Below are positions 24,656 to 33,523 of a stretch of DNA of 34,156 bases, in pieces (the first letter of the stretch is position 1; each line of letters begins with the position of its first letter). Made by a program: the position numbers and the translations under genes. The notes under the pieces were generated by a model. It did not search any database. It was not told the origin of the DNA and saw nothing but the letters and a program-made list of their open reading frames with translations. The stretch lies in the NCBI GenBank assembly GCA_034439655.1, contig JAWXAU010000001.1, forward strand, positions 1 through 34,156. The letters are read 5' to 3'. The DNA is from Bacteroidota bacterium (lineage in GTDB: Bacteria > Bacteroidota > Bacteroidia > UKL13-3).

Positions 24656-25081
24656 TTATTTTTTCTTAGTTCCCAAAGAGGTTAAATACTCGCGGGTAAG
24701 TGGTTTGTTTACAAATGATACCCAATCGCCAAAGGATAGAGCACGCTCTTGATCCATAGGATTGATAGAACTGGTGAGCAAGTGAATGGTAACACCTTGG
24801 CGGAATTGCACACCAAGCTTTAGGAATTCCTCAATGAATTGGAATCCATCCATAATGGGCATATTGATGTCGAGGAAAATTAATTGCGGTTTTATATCAG
24901 CCGGCAGGTCTTTGTTACGTTGTATGTTGAGCAAAAATTCGAGAGCACTTTTGCTGGAGGTGTGAACATATATCTTATTGGAGAGGTTGCATCCCTCGAT
25001 CATTTTTTGATTGATGAAATTATCTATTTCGTTATCATCTATAAGCATTACCGAAGTGAACGCTGTTTCATTTTTCTTCAT
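24656..25081 (-). CDS. Stand-alone CheY-like response-regulator receiver protein
   Basis: A 141-residue cytosolic phosphoacceptor with no output domain. It has an acidic pair in VMLIDDNEID (Asp15, Asp16), phosphorylation site IFLDINMPIMDGF (Asp71), conserved Ser/Thr in LLTSSINP, and the Lys of FVNKPLT. This is the type common in Bacteroidota next to PAS/hybrid kinases. Start chosen at ATG 25081 (MKKNETAFTSVM); an upstream in-frame start at 25111 adds ten residues unlike the family. No kinase is adjacent; the nearest is at 32088. Upstream is proline dehydrogenase in the same orientation, 61 bp away, so co-transcription is possible. Confidence 0.9.
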   Translation of the reverse strand: MKKNETAFTSVMLIDDNEIDNFINQKMIEGCNLSNKIYVHTSSKSALEFLLNIQRNKDLPADIKPQLIFLDINMPIMDGFQFIEEFLKLGVQFRQGVTIHLLTSSINPMDQERALSFGDWVSFVNKPLTREYLTSLGTKKK

Positions 25082-25142
25082 ATTTATTTTCGTGTTTTGG
25101 TTACAGGGCAAATATTAACTCAATATTTTGTAAAAACAAATT

Positions 25143-26309
25143 TTATTTGACACTTTTCCTACGTTTCAATTCTTTTTCTATCAATTGTAGTTCCCTTCCC
25201 GCTTGTCCCTTTGCAGAGGTATTCTCTTGTGCACGCCTGATAAGATAGGGCAGTACCGATTTTACGGGGCCATAAGGAACGTACTTAGCAACCCTATAAC
25301 CAGCAGCCGATAGGTTGAAACTGATATGGTCGCTCATGCCCAATAACTGTGAGAAATAAATACGCTCATCGCATGGATCAATATTATTATCGACCATCAA
25401 TTTAACCATCAACATAGAACTTTGCTCGTTATGCGTGCCTACGCAAACGTAGGTATTGGAAATATGCTCCACACAAAATTTCAGCGATTCGTCATAATCA
25501 TGGTCACAGCTTTTTTTATCAGGCTGGATGGGAGAAGGGTAACTCATTTGTTGGGCTCTTAATCTTTCTTTTTCCATATAGGCACCACGTACCAATTTTA
25601 CACCCATGTATATATTATATTCCGCACACATGGTATGCAGCTTCTTTAGGTAATCAAGCCTGTCGTGGCGGTAAAGTTGCAAAGTATTATATACTATTGC
25701 GGTGTTTTTATTGTAGCGTTGCATCATGGTTTCGGCCACATGGTCTATCGCATTTTGAATCCAACTCTCTTCTGCATCTATGAAAATTCTTACATGGTTA
25801 TCGTGGGCCGTTTTACAAATCTTGTCGACACGGGCAGCAGCTTTTTCTAATTCTTGCTCATTATAGGACTGCTTTTCGGTGAAGGCTTGCAGCAAATCGT
25901 GGGGGAAAACCCCGGTCATTTTAAAAACGCTAAATGGTATGGTTGGATTGTCTTTGGCCTTGAGTATGGTATCAATAGTTTCGTTGGTGGTATGCTGATA
26001 AGATTCGTCATTGCCTTCACCCTCAACTGAATAATCTAAAATAGTTCCCACATGATATTTGTTGAGCAGTTCAATAGTCTTGGAACACTCTTCAATATTC
26101 TCACCACCACAAAATTGAGCAAAAATAGTTTTTTTAATAATGCCTTTAATCGGTAATCGAAGTGCCTGGGCAATTTTGAGAAGGCTAGGCCCCATGTTTA
26201 CAAACCAATTAATACCAATGGCTCGAAATAATAAATGGGCTTTTTTTAATTCCCCGTCGCTCTTGGCCTTAAAGGCTGTAGCGGTATCATCCATCGAAAT
26301 CTGATTCAC
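25143..26309 (-). CDS. Proline dehydrogenase (FAD-dependent)
   Basis: A 388-residue TIM-barrel flavoenzyme that oxidises proline to pyrroline-5-carboxylate, feeding glutamate; membrane-peripheral or cytosolic. Motifs are VKLVRGAYMEKERLRAQ (FAD/substrate loop), VRIFIDAEESW, VCVGTHNEQS and QLLGMSDHISF, and the C-terminal YVPYGPVKSVLPYLIRRAQEN that forms the substrate-binding helix. It is monofunctional, with no P5C dehydrogenase domain, as usual in Bacteroidota. I kept the GTG start at 26309 because residues NQIS before the first ATG (26294) still match the family N terminus. Promoter box at 26331-26339. Divergent from aroB. Confidence 0.94.
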   Translation of the reverse strand: MNQISMDDTATAFKAKSDGELKKAHLLFRAIGINWFVNMGPSLLKIAQALRLPIKGIIKKTIFAQFCGGENIEECSKTIELLNKYHVGTILDYSVEGEGNDESYQHTTNETIDTILKAKDNPTIPFSVFKMTGVFPHDLLQAFTEKQSYNEQELEKAAARVDKICKTAHDNHVRIFIDAEESWIQNAIDHVAETMMQRYNKNTAIVYNTLQLYRHDRLDYLKKLHTMCAEYNIYMGVKLVRGAYMEKERLRAQQMSYPSPIQPDKKSCDHDYDESLKFCVEHISNTYVCVGTHNEQSSMLMVKLMVDNNIDPCDERIYFSQLLGMSDHISFNLSAAGYRVAKYVPYGPVKSVLPYLIRRAQENTSAKGQAGRELQLIEKELKRRKSVK

Positions 26310-26330
26310 TTCTTATAAAATAATTTGCTT

Positions 26331-26339
26331 GCAAAAGTA
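26331..26339 (-). promoter_or_regulatory. -7 promoter element of the proline dehydrogenase gene
   Basis: Minus strand TACTTTTGC (TAnnTTTG), 21 nt before GTG 26309. It forms a compact divergent promoter with the aroB box 20 bp away. Confidence 0.55.
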
Positions 26340-26359
26340 AAACACAAATCATCATATTG

Positions 26360-26368
26360 TAGCTTTGC
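26360..26368 (+). promoter_or_regulatory. -7 promoter element of aroB
   Basis: TAGCTTTGC (TAnnTTTG) ends 3 nt before the TTG start at 26372, predicting a leaderless or nearly leaderless aroB mRNA. Confidence 0.5.
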
Positions 26369-26371
26369 CAC

Positions 26372-27379
26372 TTGAAACACACACAGTTTTTATATCATGC
26401 AGCCGAACTCGAAAATATTCTTGAGGGCTATTCTGAAATTATTATTCTTGCCGATAAGCATACTTCACAGCTTTGTTTGCCAGTTCTTCAACCACTTATT
26501 TCAAATATAAAAGCAACTATTATAATAGATAGTGGCGAACAGAACAAAACATTGCAATCCTGCGAAAAAGTATTTGAAAAACTGATGGCAGTAAATACCT
26601 CACGCAAGGCTTTAATGCTCAATGTGGGCGGTGGCATGGTATGCGACCTTGGTGGTTTTTGTGCATCAGTATATAAACGTGGAATAGATTATATAAATAT
26701 CCCTACTTCATTATTATGTATGGTTGATGCAGCATTTGGAGGCAAAACTGCAGTTAACTTTTCGCAAACCAAAAATATGATAGGGGCTTTCTATCCGCCC
26801 AAAACTGTTTTTTATAATACTGATTTCTTAAATACTTTACCACAACGACAATTGTATAATGGTTTTGCCGAAATGCTTAAACATGGCCTTATAGCTTATG
26901 CAGATTATTTTGAAAAACTGTGCGAAATAGATTTGAATAATACCACACATTTATTGCCATTTATACAAACCTCAATCGATATTAAAGAACAAATAGTGGA
27001 AGAAGATCCACATGAACATGGTCTGAGGAAAATATTAAATGCAGGCCACACAATTGGCCATGCACTAGAAGCCACACAAAAAGATATACACCATGGAGAA
27101 GCTGTTGCTTGGGGCTTATTGGCCGAGGCGAAACTCTCGCATGAATTGGGAATACTGGATATCGACCACCTCAATATTATTGAAAATTGCATCAACAAAT
27201 ATTATAAAGATAGCAAGCCTATAAATCTTGATTATAATACCATGCTAGAAAAAATTAAAAACGATAAAAAAAATAGTAATGAGTATATAAGTTTTAGTTT
27301 ACTGCAACAAATAGGAACTTGTGGTTATGATATAGAAGTGGATTTGAATGAGGAGGTATTAGAAAGGATATTGGGATGA
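26372..27379 (+). CDS. aroB: 3-dehydroquinate synthase
   Basis: A 335-residue cytosolic enzyme converting DAHP to 3-dehydroquinate, the second shikimate-pathway step; needs NAD and a divalent metal. Motifs are SGEQNKT (nucleotide region), NVGGGMVCDLGGF (85-96), YKRGIDYINIPTSLL, FGGKTAVN, the metal-ligand region FAEMLKHGLI (Glu167), NAGHTIGHALE (His226/230) and HHGEAVAWG (His241). The sequence starts with TTG (KHTQFLYHA); no closer ATG exists and the next Met is far inside the domain. The usual DASVGGKTGVN is DAAFGGKTAVN here, a mild deviation. Slightly short but complete. No other shikimate genes nearby. Confidence 0.95.
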   Translation: MKHTQFLYHAAELENILEGYSEIIILADKHTSQLCLPVLQPLISNIKATIIIDSGEQNKTLQSCEKVFEKLMAVNTSRKALMLNVGGGMVCDLGGFCASVYKRGIDYINIPTSLLCMVDAAFGGKTAVNFSQTKNMIGAFYPPKTVFYNTDFLNTLPQRQLYNGFAEMLKHGLIAYADYFEKLCEIDLNNTTHLLPFIQTSIDIKEQIVEEDPHEHGLRKILNAGHTIGHALEATQKDIHHGEAVAWGLLAEAKLSHELGILDIDHLNIIENCINKYYKDSKPINLDYNTMLEKIKNDKKNSNEYISFSLLQQIGTCGYDIEVDLNEEVLERILG

Positions 27380-27539
27380 GAATAAAATGTAAATACAAGA
27401 GGGCATTTTCATACAAATAAGACGCCGTCCTTAGTGTCCTATGCCCCGACTTTGTTTCGGAATTGTGGCAAATTTGCTTGTGCAAATTATTTTTGCTCAT
27501 TTGCATACTATTACTTTACTTTGTGGTTCATACAGCCAC

Positions 27540-28421
27540 ATGAAAAAAACCTTATCCATACTTTTTATAGCAATGTTTGGGAGTTCTTATGTTTTTTCGC
27601 AGGTTCCCAATTCCAGTTTTGAGAATTGGAGTGGGAGTGAGCCCAATAGTTGGATAACATCTAATTTTTTTATTTTGCTGGGCAATCCGCAATCTGTTTT
27701 CAAAACTACAGACGCACATACAGGTAATTATGCTTGCGAGATGCGTACAATACATGTTGTAACCAAACCTCAAAATGGGCAGTTTCTCCCTGATTATACA
27801 GCCTCCGCTTTTTTAGGTAAAGTTAGCGGATTTATTCCCATACTTGGTATACCTTATACCTATCGTCCAACTGTTTTTAGGTTTTGGTACAAATATTCAC
27901 CTTCTACAAACGACAGTGCAGCAGCATGGGTTACACTTTCAAAATGGAATACTACTACTAATAGGCGTGACACAATTGGCCTTTGCGATTCCACCCTCTT
28001 CACGACTGCTTCTAGTTATACACAAGCAGAATATAGTATTAGATATTTAAATGCTAAGATACCTGATACTTTAACTATATTGTTTTCTTCAAGTATCTAT
28101 TCAACTAAGCAGGAGGGTAGCAAATTTATTGTGGATGATGTAGAACTTGTTGGCGGTAATACTGGCATTAGCGAAGGTGAAAACTATGATGTTTCAGTTT
28201 ACCCAAATCCTACTAGCGATTATATAAACGTATATAGTAATAATTTAACGCAACCTTTTCACGTTTCTATTAATGACATGCAGGGGAACAATGTATATTC
28301 ATCTGTGTATAAAAATATGCCTAATATAGCTATCCCTACTGCTCATTTTTCTAAAGGGATATATATTGTTAAAACAACCACTGAAAAGGGTGTGAGCATC
28401 CATAAAATTATTTTGCAATAG
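27540..28421 (+). CDS. T9SS-sorted secreted protein (beta-sandwich head)
   Basis: A 293-residue exported protein. Start chosen at 27540 because MKKTLSILFIAMFGSSYVFSQ is a signal peptide; the frame continues upstream to 27441 without signal-like sequence. The mature N terminus VPNSSFENWSGSEPNSWITSN begins a jelly-roll or carbohydrate-binding-like domain (TTDAHTGNYACEMRT, FRFWYKYSPS, FIVDDVELVGG), as found in Bacteroidota glycan- or cell-surface-associated proteins. It is followed by a type A T9SS sorting domain (VYPNPTSDYINVYS ... FSKGIYIVKTTTEKG). The stop lies 11 nt before the TonB-dependent receptor start, so the two are probably one operon, perhaps a surface ligand-capture protein with its transporter. 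Confidence 0.85.
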   Translation: MKKTLSILFIAMFGSSYVFSQVPNSSFENWSGSEPNSWITSNFFILLGNPQSVFKTTDAHTGNYACEMRTIHVVTKPQNGQFLPDYTASAFLGKVSGFIPILGIPYTYRPTVFRFWYKYSPSTNDSAAAWVTLSKWNTTTNRRDTIGLCDSTLFTTASSYTQAEYSIRYLNAKIPDTLTILFSSSIYSTKQEGSKFIVDDVELVGGNTGISEGENYDVSVYPNPTSDYINVYSNNLTQPFHVSINDMQGNNVYSSVYKNMPNIAIPTAHFSKGIYIVKTTTEKGVSIHKIILQ

Positions 28422-28432
28422 TTCCACATAGT

Positions 28433-31400
28433 ATGGTGTTAAATTTTTCTTTGTATTCAGTTCAGGTCAGAATTATTTTTTTGATTATCGCTTTGTTTAC
28501 ATTTCAATCTCTCTACTCACAAGATTACCGTTCCAACTCTAGAAGGCATAGTAACGAAGCTTCAGATACGGCTTTATATAAAATGAAAGGGACAGTGGCT
28601 GCTAGAACTATATATGGAACAGTTCGCTCATTAAATGATAATAATTATATTGGCTTGGCTTCGATAGCAGAAGTTGGGGCAAAGAATACAATATATACTA
28701 ATGATAGAGGTATTTTTTTTATCAGACTCAACGTGAATCAACCTGTAAAATTGATTTGTAGTTATAATGGGTTTGAATCAGATACAATTATTGTGGATGA
28801 AAAAACTACTTATTTAAATTTCAGATTAAAACAAAATTTTGTGGTGATGACGGAAGTGGTGGTAGCGGGATCGCGTAAAAACGAAAGAAAATTTGAAAGT
28901 CCTGCCACCATCGAAACTTTAGACCCAAAACAAATACAGTATAGCCCATCCATGAGCATTTACGATAGAATGGCTAATGTTGCTGGTGTGGACGCTATTA
29001 CTACCAGTCTTAATTATAAAGTTTTCAATACACGAGGTTTCAACTCAGCATATAACCGACGCTTTATTCAACGATTTGACAATATGGAATTGGCAATGCC
29101 GGGTTTTAGCACTGCCGCTGTGCAATTAAACGGCCCTGTAGATTTAGATATCGAGAAAATTGAATTTATTGCAGGGGCTGCATCTGCATTATACGGCCCC
29201 AATGCTTTGAATGGATTGGCCAATATTACCTCTAAGAATCCATTTCAATATAAAGGTATAAGTGCACAGTTTAAAAGTGGTATCAACCATATAGATAATA
29301 TAGCTGCACCAGCAAGTTCTATATATGATTTAAGTTTAAGATATGCTAATACTATTGGCAAGGAACTAGCCTATAAAATTGTGATGAGTTATATGACAGG
29401 CACTGACTGGCATGCTACAAATTATGCCGATGCAGCAGAGTATAATACTTGTTACAATAATAATAGTACCAAAGGTTATGGATATAAACCTGGTATGGGG
29501 AACCCAGGTTATGATGCAGTAAATAAAGGCGGAGATGAAGTATATAGTAATTTCGATTCTTCCTACAGATTTTCAGGGCCTACTAATTTTGGAAATATTA
29601 AATATCCCATAAAAATTGCTCGAACAGGATATAAGGAAGAGGATATGTTCAACTATAAAATATATAGTTTAAAAACAGAAGGCGGCATCTATTATCGGCC
29701 TTCGCATCATACAGAAATTTCATGGCTTAGCAGAGTAGGGTCAGGTACCGCAAATTTTCAAACCGAAAACAGGAGTCAGATTTTGGATTTTGTAATGCAG
29801 ATGCATAAGTTGGAGGTGAAACATTATAATCATGTGTTTAGAACTTATGGTAGTTTTGAAAATTCAGGAACAAGCTATGACTTCAGTACAACTGCCATAC
29901 AAATTAACAATATGGCCAAAGATAATAAAGACTGGTTTGATCAATACTTGTTGGTATATACAGGGCAATTTAATAATTTAAATAATCTATTTGGCTTAGG
30001 TTACGATTCTATAAAAGCTGGAGACGACGCTACAGCCCGAAAGTTTGCCGATGCCGACAATACGAAATTAGCGAAGCAATATGATACCACAGCACATTAT
30101 CCATATTTAACAAAATCAATGCAAGGTGGAGCCCGTTTTGAACCTGGCACCAAGGCGTTCGATTCGGTATTGAATTATGTGACCACGCATTCTGACTATG
30201 AAAAAGGCAGCAAATTTCAAAGCAGATCCAAAATATTGTATTCTGAATATATATATGATTTTAAGGATATCATTAAAAGTTTTTCGCTTTTGGTGGGGGC
30301 TAATTACCGATTATATGCTCCACATACAAGAGGTACTTTATTGGCCGATACAGGAGCTCTCAAAATTTATTCAAATGAGGTGGGTGCTTTTATACAATTT
30401 GGAAAAGACTTTTATAGTAAGCGATTGAAACTGCAAGCTTCAACACGAGTAGATAAGCTGGAAAGATTTGATGCCAGAGTTAGTCCGCGTGCATCAGTGG
30501 TAGTGATATTGGGCAAAAAGAGACAGCATACTATTCGCTTATCCGCACAGTTGGGATATAGAATGCCTACGCTTTATGACCAATTTAACAATATAAATAT
30601 ACAACAATTGGGTGTGATTAATTTTGGGGGATTTTATCAAACAGTAGTTGATATGTTTCTCATCAAACATAAATCAAATGGGACTGAGTTTGTAAATATG
30701 TATACACAAGCTTCTGTAAATAAATATATATTAACCGGTGATTCAACTATATTAATAAAGCCGCAGATTAAAGACATTAAGCCAGAAGAAATAAGAGCAT
30801 TTGAAATAGGTTGGCGTAGCTTTACTTTTAAAAAGATAGAAACTGATGCTACTTTTTATATTAATCGTTATCAGAATTTAATCGCTACACAACAGTATGT
30901 GGGTTTGGCTCCTCAGTATTTAAAGAACAATAATATACATCCCTATCAATTAAGAACCCCATCACTAACCGCTGTTTACCGCCGGTCTGGTAACTCTGAA
31001 GTTCCTGTAAGTACTTACGGAGTGTCAATTTCAGCCAATTATTATTATTCGAAGAAAATTACCTTATTTGGGAATTATAGTTTCAACAAAATGAACGAAA
31101 CCCAAACCTATTTAGATCAGGATTATATATCACAGTATAATACGCCCCAAAATAAATTTAACTTGGGAATTACTACCATTAAACTATATAAAAGTTTGGG
31201 ATTTTCAACTATTTATCGCTGGGTGCAAAGTTATGATTATTTAGAATTTGGCAAACGTGGTACCGTGCCTGCTTATTATACATTGGACTTAGCATTTAGT
31301 TATCAACTAAGTAAAAAATATAATACTTTGCTCAAATTGGGAGGGACCAATATCACTAATTTACGATACGTGCAATCTATCGGCGGACCTACAGTGGGTG

Positions 31401-31444
31401 CGGTGTTTTATTTTTCTATTTTATATGATGAGTTGCTGAAGTAG
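28433..31444 (+). CDS. TonB-dependent outer-membrane receptor
   Basis: A 1003-residue outer-membrane transporter driven by TonB-ExbBD. It has an export signal (ending FTFQSLYSQ), a carboxypeptidase-regulatory-like domain (about 60-135: IYGTVRSLNDNNYIGLASI ... FRLK), and a plug domain (about 140-265) with VVVAGSRKNERKFESPATIE, a TonB-box-like stretch at its start, FNTRGFNSAYNRRF and IEFIAGAASALYGPNALNG. A 22-stranded-barrel-like remainder ends in an aromatic-rich C terminus (GAVFYFSILYDELLK). No SusD partner follows, so it is not a classic SusCD glycan locus. Substrate unknown; siderophore, peptide or vitamin are all possible. It converges on the response-regulator gene. Confidence 0.92.
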   Translation: MVLNFSLYSVQVRIIFLIIALFTFQSLYSQDYRSNSRRHSNEASDTALYKMKGTVAARTIYGTVRSLNDNNYIGLASIAEVGAKNTIYTNDRGIFFIRLNVNQPVKLICSYNGFESDTIIVDEKTTYLNFRLKQNFVVMTEVVVAGSRKNERKFESPATIETLDPKQIQYSPSMSIYDRMANVAGVDAITTSLNYKVFNTRGFNSAYNRRFIQRFDNMELAMPGFSTAAVQLNGPVDLDIEKIEFIAGAASALYGPNALNGLANITSKNPFQYKGISAQFKSGINHIDNIAAPASSIYDLSLRYANTIGKELAYKIVMSYMTGTDWHATNYADAAEYNTCYNNNSTKGYGYKPGMGNPGYDAVNKGGDEVYSNFDSSYRFSGPTNFGNIKYPIKIARTGYKEEDMFNYKIYSLKTEGGIYYRPSHHTEISWLSRVGSGTANFQTENRSQILDFVMQMHKLEVKHYNHVFRTYGSFENSGTSYDFSTTAIQINNMAKDNKDWFDQYLLVYTGQFNNLNNLFGLGYDSIKAGDDATARKFADADNTKLAKQYDTTAHYPYLTKSMQGGARFEPGTKAFDSVLNYVTTHSDYEKGSKFQSRSKILYSEYIYDFKDIIKSFSLLVGANYRLYAPHTRGTLLADTGALKIYSNEVGAFIQFGKDFYSKRLKLQASTRVDKLERFDARVSPRASVVVILGKKRQHTIRLSAQLGYRMPTLYDQFNNINIQQLGVINFGGFYQTVVDMFLIKHKSNGTEFVNMYTQASVNKYILTGDSTILIKPQIKDIKPEEIRAFEIGWRSFTFKKIETDATFYINRYQNLIATQQYVGLAPQYLKNNNIHPYQLRTPSLTAVYRRSGNSEVPVSTYGVSISANYYYSKKITLFGNYSFNKMNETQTYLDQDYISQYNTPQNKFNLGITTIKLYKSLGFSTIYRWVQSYDYLEFGKRGTVPAYYTLDLAFSYQLSKKYNTLLKLGGTNITNLRYVQSIGGPTVGAVFYFSILYDELLK

Positions 31445-31470
31445 TTATGAGTAGCTGTTAGGGTTTACTT

Positions 31471-32091
31471 TTATATATAATTATCAAAACTAATTCCATT
31501 GTCAATTGCATATTTCACTAAGCCAGCCAGATTTTTCACTTTTAATTTTTTCAATATACTTTTCCTATGCGTATCAACAGTGAATTGGCTCAGCGATAGT
31601 TTCTGGGCGATTTGCTGTGAAGTATGTTCCGTAATGACTAATTTTAATATATCCAACTCACGAGGGGTCAAGAAAGTTTCTTTTTGGTCTTTTGGTTTTT
31701 GAATTTCCGGAAAGCATATACCGCCTTTTACTACTTCATATATAGTTTTGAGAAGTATTTCTTTGCCTGTATTTTTTAGAAGGTAAGCCATAGCACCATA
31801 GTTCATAGCATCATTAATATATCTTCTGTCATTAAACATTGACAGGATAATAAACTTGGTATTACTTTTATTTTTTAAAGTTTTGATAACTTGCAGCCCG
31901 TCTTTTTCAGGCATTCTCAAATCTAAGAGAGCTATATCGGGCTTCAAGTTTATTATGTCATTATATGCTTTCTGCCCGTTGTTTGAATGACCAATAATGA
32001 TAATATTTTCTTCACTTTTGAGCAATAAAGTAAGCCCATCAATAATAATTTGATGGTCGTCTGCAATATATATAGTAATACTTTCTTTCAT
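31471..32091 (-). CDS. NarL/FixJ (LuxR-type) response regulator
   Basis: A 206-residue transcription factor. The N-terminal receiver contains IADDH (Asp11/12), phospho-acceptor Asp57 in ALLDLRMPEKDG, LSMFNDRRY and the Lys of YLLKN. The C-terminal LuxR-type HTH (about 140-200) contains LTPRELDILKLV, TSQQIAQKLSLSQFTVDTHRKSILKKL. Phosphorylation by the cognate kinase should cause dimerisation and DNA binding. Its start overlaps the kinase stop by 4 nt, so the two are translationally coupled. It is the last gene of the four-gene operon. Two 7-2-7 heptamer sites upstream of the operon (34098-34148) fit the binding geometry of this family and suggest autoregulation. Confidence 0.93.
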   Translation of the reverse strand: MKESITIYIADDHQIIIDGLTLLLKSEENIIIIGHSNNGQKAYNDIINLKPDIALLDLRMPEKDGLQVIKTLKNKSNTKFIILSMFNDRRYINDAMNYGAMAYLLKNTGKEILLKTIYEVVKGGICFPEIQKPKDQKETFLTPRELDILKLVITEHTSQQIAQKLSLSQFTVDTHRKSILKKLKVKNLAGLVKYAIDNGISFDNYI

Positions 32092-32855
32092 GAATTTTTT
32101 ATAGGAATTTCTATAATAGTAATCGTACCTTTTGGTGAAGAATCTATATTTAATTTCCCATCGGAATGGGCTACTCTGTTTTTGATATTAAGTAAGCCAT
32201 TACCGTGATGAACAGATGATACATCGTATCCAGTTCCATTGTCGTCAACTATAATTTGAATGACATCTTCATTTGTGAGTATTTGTGCTGAAGCCAATGT
32301 AGCACGTGCATGCTTATGAATATTATGAAGGAGTTCAGCTACTATTCTATATATTGTTTGTATATGAGTTATGTTATCTTCTTCTAGTTCAATATAAAGT
32401 TGATACTGACAACTGAGCTTATTGTTATAATGTGCTATAAGTTCGGCCAAAGCATTTTCCAAGCCTTTTGATGAAAGAAAAGAAAGGGAAAGGTTATGCG
32501 ATATTTCTCTTAGCTCTTCTATCGCCTCATTCATACCATTTGCTACTTTGGTTAATAAATTTGAGTCATTGTTTTGTTTCAAATATTCTAAGCTCATTTT
32601 TAATCCCGAAAGTTTGGCACCTATACCATCATGTATTTCTTCCGACAGGCGTTTACGTTCTTTCTCTACGCCTTCGTTGAGGGCTGTAAATAGTTCCAAC
32701 TGTTTTTTAATTTCTTGATCTCTCAGTTGTAGTCTAAATTTATTTACTTTTTGTTGATGGAGGTACACATAAATAAATAGGAATGTGACTAATAGAAACA
32801 CAAATAAAGTTCCTACTACAAAAAATATGGTTAAGGTGTTTTCTTCCGCAGGCAT
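32088..32855 (-). CDS. Sensor histidine kinase (HisKA_3 type) with minimal input domain
   Basis: A 255-residue inner-membrane kinase. It has one N-terminal transmembrane helix (about 8-32), a coiled-coil linker (QQKVNKFRLQLRDQEIKKQLELF), the HisKA_3 dimerisation helix with phospho-acceptor His75 in RKRLSEEIHDGIGAKLSGLKM, and a HATPase with N-box LLHNIHKHA, VDDNGTGYD and HGNGLLNIKNRV. Only about seven residues lie outside the membrane, so the kinase has no sensor domain of its own. Sensing must come from a partner, most likely the co-encoded membrane protein or lipoprotein. It overlaps the upstream gene by 25 nt and the downstream regulator by 4 nt. Confidence 0.92.
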   Translation of the reverse strand: MPAEENTLTIFFVVGTLFVFLLVTFLFIYVYLHQQKVNKFRLQLRDQEIKKQLELFTALNEGVEKERKRLSEEIHDGIGAKLSGLKMSLEYLKQNNDSNLLTKVANGMNEAIEELREISHNLSLSFLSSKGLENALAELIAHYNNKLSCQYQLYIELEEDNITHIQTIYRIVAELLHNIHKHARATLASAQILTNEDVIQIIVDDNGTGYDVSSVHHGNGLLNIKNRVAHSDGKLNIDSSPKGTITIIEIPIKNS

Positions 32856-33523
32856 ATAAATGAAATGGCAAATATAATGTTCACAAATATATTGATAAAT
32901 GCGTGCATATTATAGCCTTGGTCAACCAAATTATAATTTTTCTTAAGTAAATAGTTTGCAAGCATAAATAAAAAAATATTAATCGAGAAATAAATGACCA
33001 CTCCTGAACTCAGCCAGAACATTGATTTCTTCCAAACTTCTTCCTCCGAAATTTCCTTAAAAAAGGAGAAAAAATACAAAAGCGAGAACATCACTAAAAT
33101 GATACTTTCTACCGAATGACTGATGGTATTAGATCGCCAAAAGCCATTAAAATAAGTAGCATCCAGAACGGCACTGAGCAGAAACAGGAAAGAGGAGATG
33201 GCAATCATCCTTTTCGCGAGCTGGTGATTACTGAAATAAATATAATAAATAGTAGCAAATAAAAAGAACTCAATTATAGTAAAAATGTGCAGTAACGGCA
33301 TATTATTAGAAAATATAATTTTCATATTGCTGGCAATAATTTCCGTAGTGCCTGATATGAAAAAATACAGCAGCAGAATTTTAAATTTTCGGTCAAGAGC
33401 ACCATAAAACCTCAAGCCAGTAATTAGTGGAATTAATATACTGGCCTGAGAGGATTTGATATATAAATAATTAAAGTCCAAAGGGTGTTTTTTAGGGTGT
33501 AAATTTGAATTTGCGAAATACAT
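32831..33523 (-). CDS. Polytopic membrane protein, likely partner of the kinase
   Basis: A 230-residue protein with about six or seven hydrophobic helices (for example LLLYFFISGTTEIIAS, LLHIFTIIEFFLFATIYYIYF, MIAISSFLFLLSAVLDATYF, ESIILVMFSLLYFFSFF, LSSGVVIYFSINIFLFMLA, IFVNIIFAISFICL). Its topology recalls 7TM sensor modules found beside or fused to Bacteroidota kinases. It overlaps the lipoprotein gene upstream by 32 nt and the kinase gene downstream by 25 nt, so the whole operon is translationally interlocked. No enzymatic motif is visible. I infer a sensory or signal-transfer role for the sensor-less kinase. The start at 33523 is the only usable ATG before residue 67. Confidence 0.78.
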   Translation of the reverse strand: MYFANSNLHPKKHPLDFNYLYIKSSQASILIPLITGLRFYGALDRKFKILLLYFFISGTTEIIASNMKIIFSNNMPLLHIFTIIEFFLFATIYYIYFSNHQLAKRMIAISSFLFLLSAVLDATYFNGFWRSNTISHSVESIILVMFSLLYFFSFFKEISEEEVWKKSMFWLSSGVVIYFSINIFLFMLANYLLKKNYNLVDQGYNMHAFINIFVNIIFAISFICLRKKTP

